From Succinivibrionaceae bacterium (GTDB lineage: Bacteria > Pseudomonadota > Gammaproteobacteria > Enterobacterales > Succinivibrionaceae): a DNA stretch of 42,719 nt. This document shows positions 18,036-25,761 of the stretch, one piece after another. The stretch lies in the NCBI GenBank assembly GCA_016284235.1, contig JAEEOK010000094.1, positions 1 through 42,719 on the forward strand, given 5' to 3'. Each line of letters starts with the position of its first letter. Within the stretch, counting starts at the first letter, position 1. The notes beneath the pieces are model-generated. The model saw only the letters and a program-made list of their open reading frames with translations, did not search any database and was not told the DNA's origin. A program made the position numbers and the translations under genes.

Positions 18036-18244
18036 CTTTTTCATGTAAATTAATCTGTGATGCTCATTAGCCCGATCTTACAGCAGTGACAAGAACGGTG
18101 AGTTTTAGACTTTTCTTCACCGATAAAACATACCGGTGCTGTGATGTTTAAGACAGTATTCATCTAGTTGTTGTCTTTTAGACGCACATAAAAAGCCGTG
18201 TGCTGATAAAATATCCATGTGTTGGGTATTGAAAGGAATTCAGA

Positions 18245-18622
18245 GTGTTTACAGTTTTGTATGTCGCTGTAGGAAGTGCGGCAGGAGGTTGCCTTCGTTA
18301 CGGTGTAGGTCTGCTGGTCAGATATTCAGCTTTTCCGTATGCGACATTTTTATGCAACTGCATCGGATCATTTTTAATAGGTTTCGTTTCCTCTTTTGTT
18401 TTACATAAATTTGGAACTAATGAAATGCTTCGTCCGCTACTTGTAACCGGTTTTCTCGGTGGTTTTACAACTTTCTCGACTTTTTCTCTGGATACTCTTA
18501 AACTGCTTCAGTCTGAACAGTTTTTATATGCTGCGGTTTATGTTGTCACAAGCGTCGTTCTGAGTTTGCTGCTTGTTTTTACCGGATTTAAGCTTGGCGA
18601 TGTTTTTCGAGAGGTACTATGA
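18245..18622 (+). CDS. crcB: Fluoride channel CrcB (Fluc)
   Basis: CrcB forms an antiparallel dimer in the inner membrane that lets toxic fluoride leave the cell. The 125-residue protein has four hydrophobic helices and the family motifs GSAAGGCLRYGVG, the pore asparagine in FLCNCIGSFLIGF, and GFLGGFTTFSTFS with the phenylalanine box. The start is GTG at 18245, with AAAGGA seven bases upstream. The stop overlaps the polA start (ATGA), so crcB and polA are translationally coupled. Confidence 0.93.
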   Translation: MFTVLYVAVGSAAGGCLRYGVGLLVRYSAFPYATFLCNCIGSFLIGFVSSFVLHKFGTNEMLRPLLVTGFLGGFTTFSTFSLDTLKLLQSEQFLYAAVYVVTSVVLSLLLVFTGFKLGDVFREVL

Positions 18623-21420
18623 CTTTTGCTCCTGATTTGGTATTGGTTGATGGTTCATCATTCATGTTTAGGGCATACCATTCATCACTAAAAAAGAATT
18701 TTAGAAACAGCAAGATGGAGCCAATCGGTGCAGTGATGATTTTTGCCAAAATGCTTACAGCTCTGAGAGCCAAATATGAGCATATTCCCTGCATTATGGT
18801 TTTTGATTCTCCGGTACATTGTTTCCGGTACGAAATATATGACAAGTATAAGGCAAACCGTAAGTCCATGGACGAGGATCTTCGTGTTCAGTGTCCTAGA
18901 ATTCATGCAGTTTCCTCAGCTATGGGGTGTGATGTTCTTATGGTTGAAAGGTATGAGGCTGATGATGTAATCGGCACATATGCCAAGATAGGATCATCAC
19001 AGGGTGACAAAGTCCTGATATGCACTGGTGACAAGGACTTATATCAGCTTGTGAATGACAACGTCATTATAGAGAATACAATGACCGATGAGATTATTGA
19101 TCGCACTTCGGGTATGGACAAGTATGGAGTTCCTCCTGAACTGATGATTGATTATCTTGCTTTGGTTGGTGATTCATCTGATAACATCCCAGGAATGCAG
19201 GGTACAGGTCCGAAAACAGCCGAGGCTGTTCTTAACAGCCTGGGATCAATAGAAGACATAGAAAAGAATCCCGAAGCCGCATCAGCTCTTTCATTTAGAG
19301 GAGCAAAGAATTTTCCGGCAAAGTTCAGAGAATCCATCGATGATATAAAACTGTCATATCGTCTTGCCACGATTGTTTGTGATGTTGATGTTCCTATCGC
19401 CTATCGGGATTTGAAATGGCATGAACCAGATTATGCCGCTCTGGGACAGATATACCTGGATTGTGGATTAAAGTCACTCTACAGTTCTCTTCCAAGGACT
19501 TCATCCGACTCGTTAGAATCTGTTCAGACTGCAGAAAAACAGGAATCAGGTTTAGCTGGGCAGACTGAGAATGCAGTCAAGCAGTACGTTTCTGCTGATG
19601 TCCGGGTTATCAGTGATACAGCTTCCCTTTATGCTCTAAGAGACAGAATCTGCTCGGATAAGTTTTCTGTTATCCATCCGGTTGTGAGCGGGAAAGATTA
19701 TATGTCATGCACAGTCGTCGGAATCGGTATTGCTCTTTTGGATGGAACACAGTTTTACATACCGTTAGGGCATTGCTACATAGGTGTACCCGATCAGCTT
19801 GAATTTATGAGTGTAGCAGACTGTTTCGGACCTTTTTTTGAAAGTGAAGAATGTATCAAGGTTGTTTTTGATGCCAAGCGCCTCTGTCATATATTATTCA
19901 GGTACGGTTTAAGGCTTAAAGGTGAAGTTGATGATCCTCAGATTGAAGCCTGGCTTCTGGATTCCATTAGGGGATCATATGATTTGGCGGTTCTTGCTTA
20001 TCAAGATCTTAATATTTCTGTTGATCTGCCTGATGAGATTACATCAAACAGAAGAAGCAGTTTAAAGTTTTCCGATGTGTCTGTGGAATCGGTGGCAAGA
20101 TATTCTGGGATATGTCTTCATGCAGTTGGCAAACTTCACGAATTTTACAGAGAACTCATGCATTCATCAAACGGTGTTGAATGCAGATACAGGGACTGTT
20201 ATCTGCCTATGATCAAGGTTCTTGCTCATATGGAGCATACCGGAGTTATGGTTTCGGTTCCTGAACTGAATATGATAAGCAATGAATTCTCAGAAAGAAT
20301 CAGTCAACTGAAGGATCGCATCTTCTTTCTTGCTGGCAGAGAATTTAATATATCATCTCCTAAGCAGGTGGCAGAGATTCTGTTTGAAGAGCAGAAAATG
20401 ATACCTCTAGATCCTGCACTTCGTAAAAAGATAGAGGCAGGGAAATACACTACAAACGAAGAAATGCTGCAGGATCTTTCCTTAAATTATGAACTTCCTG
20501 CGGATATCCTGGAATACCGTGGATTGACAAAACTTATTTCTACCTACTCATCTGTTCTGCCGACACTGATTAATCCTGATACCGGAAGAATCCACACGAC
20601 ATTTCATTTAAACGGAACGAGTACAGGAAGATTGTCCTCCTCCGATCCGAATTTGCAGAATATTCCTGTACGAACTGCGGAAGGGAGGAAAATCAGAAGG
20701 GCGTTCATTGCCAGGAGCGGGTTCAAGATTGTAGCAGCCGATTATTCCCAGGTTGAATTAAGAATTCTGGCCCATCTGAGTAAAGATAAATCGCTGATAG
20801 ATTCCTTCATAAGTGGGGAGGATATACACAGGCGTACAGCTGCCGAAATACTTGGTATTCCTTTTGATTCTGTAACAGCGGAGCAACGAAGAAGTGCAAA
20901 GGCGATAAATTTTGGTATTCTGTACGGAATGAGTGCTTTTGGTTTGTCAAAACAGTTAAAAATAGATCGTAAAACGGCTCAAAGGTACATTGACGGATAT
21001 TTCAGCCGCTACAGTTCCATAAGGAGTTATCTTGATAATGTTGTCAGAGATGCACAGAAAAACGGATATGTTAAAACTGTTACTGACAGACGTATTCCGA
21101 TAAAGGATATTAAATCTGGTCAGGGACTTCTGTTTAAAGCGGCTTCAAGGGTTGCCACTAATGCTCCGATGCAGGGATCTGCAGCTGATATAATTCAGCA
21201 GGCGATGATTGGAGTTGAGCAGTTTATTGACAATGACGCCCAGAAAGATTCGATTTATCTGATTCTTCAGGTGCATGATGAACTAGTCTTCGAGATAAGG
21301 GAAGATTTGGCAGAGGATTATGCATCTAAAATCTCTGAAATTATGTCATCCGCATATAATCTCAGTGTTCCTCTTGAAGTCGGGGTCGGTATTGCTGATA
21401 ACTGGGAGCAGGCTCATTAG
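18619..21420 (+). CDS. polA: DNA polymerase I, proofreading domain inactive
   Basis: The 933-residue enzyme removes RNA primers and fills gaps. The 5'-nuclease domain (about 1-290) is intact, with VDGSSFMFRAYHS, ERYEADDVIGT and GDSSDNIPG. The polymerase domain has motif A DYSQVELRILAHL (about 706), motif B RRSAKAINFGILYG and motif C QVHDELVFE. The middle domain, 3'-5' exonuclease in E. coli, has lost its metal ligands. Where E. coli has FDTET there is VIHPV (about 350), the NLKYD segment is DAKRLC (about 415), and YAAEDAD is YSGICLH (about 491). Proofreading is therefore expected to be absent, as in Taq or Bacillus PolA. It is the last gene of crcB-polA. Confidence 0.95.
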   Translation: MTFAPDLVLVDGSSFMFRAYHSSLKKNFRNSKMEPIGAVMIFAKMLTALRAKYEHIPCIMVFDSPVHCFRYEIYDKYKANRKSMDEDLRVQCPRIHAVSSAMGCDVLMVERYEADDVIGTYAKIGSSQGDKVLICTGDKDLYQLVNDNVIIENTMTDEIIDRTSGMDKYGVPPELMIDYLALVGDSSDNIPGMQGTGPKTAEAVLNSLGSIEDIEKNPEAASALSFRGAKNFPAKFRESIDDIKLSYRLATIVCDVDVPIAYRDLKWHEPDYAALGQIYLDCGLKSLYSSLPRTSSDSLESVQTAEKQESGLAGQTENAVKQYVSADVRVISDTASLYALRDRICSDKFSVIHPVVSGKDYMSCTVVGIGIALLDGTQFYIPLGHCYIGVPDQLEFMSVADCFGPFFESEECIKVVFDAKRLCHILFRYGLRLKGEVDDPQIEAWLLDSIRGSYDLAVLAYQDLNISVDLPDEITSNRRSSLKFSDVSVESVARYSGICLHAVGKLHEFYRELMHSSNGVECRYRDCYLPMIKVLAHMEHTGVMVSVPELNMISNEFSERISQLKDRIFFLAGREFNISSPKQVAEILFEEQKMIPLDPALRKKIEAGKYTTNEEMLQDLSLNYELPADILEYRGLTKLISTYSSVLPTLINPDTGRIHTTFHLNGTSTGRLSSSDPNLQNIPVRTAEGRKIRRAFIARSGFKIVAADYSQVELRILAHLSKDKSLIDSFISGEDIHRRTAAEILGIPFDSVTAEQRRSAKAINFGILYGMSAFGLSKQLKIDRKTAQRYIDGYFSRYSSIRSYLDNVVRDAQKNGYVKTVTDRRIPIKDIKSGQGLLFKAASRVATNAPMQGSAADIIQQAMIGVEQFIDNDAQKDSIYLILQVHDELVFEIREDLAEDYASKISEIMSSAYNLSVPLEVGVGIADNWEQAH

Positions 21421-21717
21421 TCAGCTGCAGAGATGAGCCTTGAAATCTCTGTAAATGGCGGAAATTACTGCAGCCGTAACCCTGACATTCTTTCCTGTCT
21501 CAATGCTGAGGAACATTTAATAAGTTGTCAGACAATTCCCGACAGGTTCTTGTTGCTGACTGCTAAAGATGTTCATTTCATAAACTCTGCAACTACGTTC
21601 AGGTATGGTTTGCCTTTTATTCTAGGGTGACTCGCTGCCGGCTAAAACAGTCATTGCACAAAATGTATCAGCATTTTCACTGCAGCCACATTCAAAAAGT
21701 GCCAGCGTTTCATCGCT
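21421..21717. other. Non-coding stretch after polA
   Basis: A 65-codon plus-strand frame (21433-21630) begins 13 bases after the polA stop, but it has no ribosome site and no recognisable motif. No intrinsic terminator for polA was found. The sequence looks like decayed DNA leading into the possible IS remnant. Confidence 0.4.
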
Positions 21718-21965
21718 CTATCTGATCGTGCCGTAAAACACGTCCTTTAGGGTGTGGATATAAGGCATAATCCTTCTTGTCAGCAGAGATAGACTTCGGA
21801 TTTCTCAGTGACGGCAAATCAGGCCAGGCTAGGGCATAGCCGTAGAGCTTGTGAATTAACAGTATTGTCGTTCAGCAACAGAAGCCTGTCGACAGCAACC
21901 TGCCGCTTGCTGTGGAAACTGGTAGGAATCCCCAGCCTTTAGGCAGAGAATGCTGTCAATTTGTC
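21718..21965 (+). mobile_element. Possible decayed IS200/IS605 (tnpB-type) element
   Basis: Two short hairpins with TTTA loops sit about 200 bases apart. One is CACGTCC-TTTA-GGGTGTG near 21737. The other is an imperfect CCCCAGCC-TTTA-GGCAGAG near 21931, followed by ATGCTGTCAA. The second resembles the usual right end of tnpB-bearing IS200/IS605 elements, where GAATCCCC...TTTAGG... precedes GTCAA. Just before it an in-frame stretch ending LVGIPSL and stop (21938-21940) looks like a transposase-gene 3' tail. An in-frame stop (21790) interrupts it upstream, so no functional gene remains. The assignment rests on pattern memory only. Confidence 0.4.
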
Positions 21966-22165
21966 ATGTCTGCAGCAATGATATGTTCGACTGGTGTTTT
22001 GTTGGAATGCAGTGCTGGTGTTACAGGACACTCTTCTGTAATATGATCTCTTTATGAATAAACTTTATTACGACGTTTTAGCAAAACATAAAAGTCGACT
22101 TATATCCCTGTAGACAAAGTAAAAGGAACTTTCCTGCGACATTTGCAAAAGCTTGAAACAGGTTT

Positions 22166-22381
22166 TTATTCCTCATCTTCTTCGTCTTCGTCGAAATCAT
22201 CCTCATAGTCATCGCTGTCAGCATCAGAAGGATCTACCATAAATCCGTTTTCGTCAAAGTAGACTTCGCGATCCCATCCTAATCCATCGTCATCCCATCC
22301 GTCATTTTCAGAGTACTCGTTTTCTTCCTCTTCGAAATCATCCAGACTTTCCCAGGATTCTTCTTCATAATCTTTTGACAT
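22166..22381 (-). CDS. Small, highly acidic hypothetical protein
   Basis: This 71-residue frame is about half Asp plus Glu, with acidic runs at the N-terminus and at the C-terminal tail (EDDFDEDEEDEE). A less acidic centre carries aromatic and glycine residues (GLGWDREVYFDENGF). AGGA nine bases before the ATG supports translation. No family is recognised. Such proteins may mimic nucleic acid, bind cations or basic proteins, or act as solubility partners, but nothing here decides. It is isolated between two long non-coding stretches. The low-complexity acidic ends make a chance frame possible, but the structured centre argues for a real gene. Confidence 0.55.
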   Translation of the reverse strand: MSKDYEEESWESLDDFEEEENEYSENDGWDDDGLGWDREVYFDENGFMVDPSDADSDDYEDDFDEDEEDEE

Positions 22382-23154
22382 TTTGTTTTTCCTAGTGTTA
22401 CAACATCATGCCTATTTTCCTTCTTTAATCAGAGTTATGCCAGATTTTTTTTGAAGATGCTTGAATTTTGTTAATGCGGGGTTATCCAGTAAAATTTTAG
22501 AGAGAACTTTTTCTGTAGGTATGAGTGTTCTACATAACAGTACTGTTGCCTTAAGCCGATAATAACCTCTGCCTAGTTAGGTCGCATTGCGGCGTACTTG
22601 TGTTATTTATTCTAGTTATTTACAAATTCCGGTTGGAACGACGCAGACTAGATGACTGAACTTTGGCTCGGAGTGTTCCCGTCAGTAAAAATTGCATTTC
22701 AGATGTAACACAGTAACCACCCGGAAACAAATCCTTGAGTATCAAGATGTTAGAGAGTGACACACGATAGCAACGAGGCTAATTCTGATCCTTGAAATAA
22801 TTGTTCCATGTTGATGAGTTCTGCTTATTTTGAATAAATCATCCAATATATTTCCAACTTGATTTTGTAAGGAGCCTAAATTTTTATATAGATGTACCGG
22901 TATACAAGGTTGAGAAATGAGTAATGCTCTTATCCCGCCGCTCATGAGCAGTGGCATACGAGTCTAGATTATTTTGTGAAAATGCCGTAGAGTATATGAT
23001 ATTTAAAAAAAGGCTGAAATAATGGTGTGATGACTCCTGGAGATCGCATAAAACATGGTTTGGTTAAGCTGTGTTTTTTTGAAACAGGAACCCTCGACTT
23101 CAGCCGTGCAGAGTGTCAAATAAACTGATTCAGATGATGAGAGGTATGAATTAG
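22382..23154. other. Non-coding gap before the COG0523 gene
   Basis: About 770 bases without a supported gene. A 71-codon minus-strand frame at 22742-22957 lacks a ribosome site and recognisable motifs. It could be a relic, since the area beside the possible IS remnant looks eroded. No Zur-like operator was seen before the GTPase gene. Confidence 0.45.
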
Positions 23155-24225
23155 ATGATAACGGATGGGCGCATACCGATTAATATAATTACGGGTTTTC
23201 TCGGTTCCGGTAAAACTACATTGCTTAACTACTGGGTTAGACAGCAGTCCATGAAAGATTGCGCGGTTCTTATAAATGAATTTGGATCTGTCGGTCTTGA
23301 TCATGAACTTGTTGAAAAAATCGATAATCAGGTTGTGTTGCTGGAGTCAGGGTGCATCTGCTGCACACTGCAAAGTTCTCTGGTTAATGCTCTGACTGAT
23401 CTTCTTAGCAGGGCTGTACGCAAAGAAATTCCAATGTTTAACAGGATATTGATTGAGACGACAGGAATGGCAGATCCCGGTTCTCTGGTAAGTCTTATTA
23501 ACTATAATCCTTTTATAGAGCAGAGATTCAGGTATGACGGAACGGTAACCGTTGTAGACGGAGTTAATATCCGTAAACAGATAAAAGAGCAGTTTGAAGC
23601 GGTAAAGCAGATTGCCCAGGCTGATACGGTTCTTATCAGTAAAACGGATCTCGTTGACAATGACGAGGTTGAGGAGATTGAAAGAGTAGTTGAAATGCTC
23701 AACCCGTCTGTAAAAGTTCATAGGGTTCTTAATGGAGAACTTGATCCAGCAATTTTGAAAGATATAGGACCGTTCAATTCCGGTGAGGTTAGGGATCCTA
23801 AAAAGATAAGTGCATGGCTTGCCACGGAAAGCGCTAAAATGGGCGTTGCAAGTTCAATTCAGCCGGTTAAAGTTTCAAAATCAGGCATTGGTGCAGTGAA
23901 GAAACCTTCTATCAGTGTCCATTCAAATGTTGCTACATTCAGTATGGAGTTTGATATCCCTTTGAATGCAGATAATCTTATGGATGCTCTTGAGGCTATT
24001 CAGATGCAGTATGGTGACAGTCTTCTGCGAATGAAGGGTATTCTGAATTTGGATTCAGATCCTAGACCAGTGGTTGTTCATGGTGTGTATGGTCAGATAT
24101 ATCCTCTAACATGTCTTCAGTCGTGGCCGGAGGATAAGAAACAGAGCAAAATCGTTTTCATTGTCAGAGCAATGGTGAAGGAGCAGATAGAGTACTTGTT
24201 TAAGAGTATTGTTCTGGGTGAATGA
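23155..24225 (+). CDS. COG0523-family metal GTPase (YjiA/CobW-like)
   Basis: The 356-residue cytoplasmic G3E-family GTPase is related to metallochaperones that insert or allocate zinc, cobalt or other metals. It has Walker A GFLGSGKTT (residues 14-22), the metal-binding CxCC motif in ESGCICCTL, Walker B ETTGMADP, and the guanine-specificity motif SKTDLV. A C-terminal CobW_C-type domain runs from about residue 260. The length is somewhat greater than that of E. coli YjiA (318). AGAGG about 10 bases before the ATG is the only ribosome site. A strong terminator follows. The metal cannot be inferred from sequence alone. Confidence 0.88.
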   Translation: MITDGRIPINIITGFLGSGKTTLLNYWVRQQSMKDCAVLINEFGSVGLDHELVEKIDNQVVLLESGCICCTLQSSLVNALTDLLSRAVRKEIPMFNRILIETTGMADPGSLVSLINYNPFIEQRFRYDGTVTVVDGVNIRKQIKEQFEAVKQIAQADTVLISKTDLVDNDEVEEIERVVEMLNPSVKVHRVLNGELDPAILKDIGPFNSGEVRDPKKISAWLATESAKMGVASSIQPVKVSKSGIGAVKKPSISVHSNVATFSMEFDIPLNADNLMDALEAIQMQYGDSLLRMKGILNLDSDPRPVVVHGVYGQIYPLTCLQSWPEDKKQSKIVFIVRAMVKEQIEYLFKSIVLGE

Positions 24226-24252
24226 GTTTCTGATTATTTGCGTAAAATTTGG

Positions 24253-24280
24253 GCAGTCCGAGGGGCTGCTTTTTTATTTT
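24253..24280 (+). terminator. Intrinsic terminator of the COG0523 gene
   Basis: GCAGTCC pairs with GGGCTGC (one G-U pair) around a GAG loop and is followed at once by six T and then ATTTT. It lies about 28 bases after the stop codon. Confidence 0.88.
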
Positions 24281-24509
24281 CAAATTGAAACACCGTTTAT
24301 TGCTGCCCATAGTTTAACTAAATTTCGCAGGTCTAAACGGTAATGTTCTAATCAGTTATTTTTCTGGAAAGAATGTTTTTAAATCTATGACAAACCTTGT
24401 TTTTTTGTGTTCTTTACAAATTCGAGTCGGAAATATCAGAATAAAAAATTGAACTTAATGTTATTTTTTATATCTAACGTATTGCTTTTAAAGTTATTTT
24501 AAGGAATTT

Positions 24510-25259
24510 ATGATGAATAAACTCTTTTGTTTACTGTTGCCGGTTTCGTTGCTGTCTACGGCTGTATTGGCAGTTCCGCCTCTTCCTAATCCGCATCATA
24601 ACGGGATCCGTCTGAATGTTATGGATGTCATGATCAACTGTGATGCTGATAGAAATATGGTCCTTGATCAAAAAGAACTTGACGGATACAAGCAGTTAAT
24701 TGGTAAATATACTGCAGAAGTGCAGACTTCATTGAAACCATTTGCTGAACTTGATGCAAACAAAGATAACTTCATAACGTTTGATGAATATCTTGCCATA
24801 CCTAAGGTTGCTCAAGTTCCAGGTTTGAAGCCGGTTCATCGTCATGGTCCGCACGGGCGTCATATGCCTCCGCCACCTCACGGAGAGCACGGGCATCATA
24901 TGCCTCCGCCACCTCACGGAGAGCACGGGCATCATATGCCTCCGCCACCTCACGGAGTACACGGGCATCACAGAGCACCAATGCCTAATATGAAGGAATT
25001 CAGATCTTTCAACCGTTTTGATTTGGATCATGACGGAAAGTTGAGCAGGGATGAATATGCAGCTTTCGTTGATGTTAAGACCAAGAAGAATGAAAAGCTC
25101 AGAAATTTAGTGCAGGGAATGGATTTCAAAACTGTAGATTTGAACAGCGACGGAGGTCTCTCATTTAAGGAGCTTGATGTGTATGTTAAGGCAAAGCGTC
25201 TTGCTGATGCACCTTCATACAAGGATTGGCCGAAGCCACCAAAGGATGAAAGAAAATAG
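24510..25259 (+). CDS. Secreted His/Pro-rich EF-hand protein
   Basis: The 249-residue protein starts with a signal peptide (residues 1-21, ending AVLA), so it should be periplasmic. Four EF-hand-like loops are visible: DADRNMVLDQKE and DANKDNFITFDE before, and DLDHDGKLSRDE and DLNSDGGLSFKE after, a low-complexity centre. The centre holds three 12-residue repeats of the type HMPPPPHGEHGH plus further His-rich sequence. The EF loops suggest calcium binding and the histidines suggest transition-metal binding, both inferred. Two ATGs occur in tandem; AAGGAA favours the second (24513). A terminator follows. It lies just after a metal GTPase gene but is transcribed separately. Confidence 0.8.
   Translation: MMNKLFCLLLPVSLLSTAVLAVPPLPNPHHNGIRLNVMDVMINCDADRNMVLDQKELDGYKQLIGKYTAEVQTSLKPFAELDANKDNFITFDEYLAIPKVAQVPGLKPVHRHGPHGRHMPPPPHGEHGHHMPPPPHGEHGHHMPPPPHGVHGHHRAPMPNMKEFRSFNRFDLDHDGKLSRDEYAAFVDVKTKKNEKLRNLVQGMDFKTVDLNSDGGLSFKELDVYVKAKRLADAPSYKDWPKPPKDERK
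24861..24968 (+). repeat. Three 36-bp tandem repeats in the EF-hand gene
   Basis: Copies at 24861-24896, 24897-24932 and 24933-24968 are almost identical at the DNA level, and the last differs in the GAG/GTA codon. They encode the His-Pro-rich units between the two EF-hand pairs. Near-identity suggests recent expansion and possible copy-number variation between strains. Confidence 0.9.
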
Positions 25260-25299
25260 AATTCATTTAATCTAGTTTGAGTGTTACTTCTTTTCAACA

Positions 25300-25329
25300 G
25301 GGATCCCTTCTGTCGGGATCCTTTTTTTT
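25300..25329 (+). terminator. Intrinsic terminator of the EF-hand gene
   Basis: GGATCC (25301-25306) pairs with GGATCC (25316-25321) around a 9-nt loop and is followed by eight T. It lies about 40 bases after the stop codon. Confidence 0.88.
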
Positions 25330-25415
25330 GCATAAATTTTAAACGGTAATGATTTGTTACATGCTTGTTTCTTGGATAAAATGTTAATAGAACAGAATCT
25401 TTTTAAGGTATTTTT

Positions 25416-25640
25416 ATGAAGGTTATTATTCGTATTCCCTGGTATTTTAGAGTGCTGAATGTAATAGGCTGTCTGCTGATGCTTTTTGGAATAATTGAAA
25501 TGTATTTTCGTTTTCTTCCGGATGATGCGTGGCGCTATACGCCTATAGTATGTATTGTTGTTGGTGTTCTTCTTATAATTCCTCAGCATTTTTTGTCGCT
25601 TCTTGAAATACTCAAATACCGTCCAAAAAATGATCAATAA
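25416..25640 (+). CDS. Small inner-membrane protein, DUF1418 (YbjC)-like
   Basis: The 74-residue protein has two hydrophobic helices (about residues 12-29 and 42-60) separated by a short loop with FLPDDAWRYTP, plus a basic, polar C-terminus. Its size, the N-terminal basic segment followed by the first helix, and GVLLIIPQHFLSLLEIL near the end recall E. coli YbjC (DUF1418), whose function is unknown. AAGG before the ATG supports the start. A weaker alternative is an unrelated two-helix peptide. Confidence 0.6.
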   Translation: MKVIIRIPWYFRVLNVIGCLLMLFGIIEMYFRFLPDDAWRYTPIVCIVVGVLLIIPQHFLSLLEILKYRPKNDQ

Positions 25641-25761
25641 TATGCTTGAGATCCCCATTTTTATTTTTACACCCTTAAAGTTTGTGATGTATTTACATTT
25701 TTATTTTCTGAGATTGATATAAATTTAAGAATGAACTGTGTAGATAGGGTTGAGGCTTCAA

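Larger units (their letters stand above)
17032..18244. other. 1.2-kb AT-rich divergent intergenic region
   Basis: This gap between divergent spoT and crcB has no convincing ORF. It is rich in TTAACA/TGTTAA words and carries a pair of 35-bp repeats, a strong-looking promoter and several small inverted repeats. Examples are ATAAAC-TTT-GTTTAT at 17449-17463 and the palindrome ATGATTAATCAT at 17999-18010. A G6 run lies near 17168. Such a long gap is unusual in this otherwise compact area. It must contain the spoT and crcB promoters and could also hold a small RNA. No fluoride riboswitch motif was found before crcB. Confidence 0.6.

Noticed and set aside
17032-18244. Possible chromosomal replication origin (AT-rich, divergent genes, repeats)
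   Set aside because: No cluster of DnaA boxes (TTATNCACA) was found, only one single-mismatch site (TTTGGATAA, near 17647), and none of the usual oriC neighbours are present.
17900-18244. Fluoride riboswitch before crcB
   Set aside because: The conserved GGCGATGG-type start and pseudoknot elements were not found in the leader.
21433-21630. 65-codon plus-strand frame directly after polA
   Set aside because: It has no ribosome site and no family resemblance, and its composition is like the surrounding non-coding DNA.
22742-22957. 71-codon minus-strand frame in the gap before the COG0523 gene
   Set aside because: No ribosome site or motif is seen; it may be a relic, but nothing supports a function.
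24729-25031. 100-codon minus-strand frame opposite the EF-hand repeats
   Set aside because: It is a shadow of the His-Pro repeat; the plus-strand gene has a signal peptide, EF-hands and a ribosome site.
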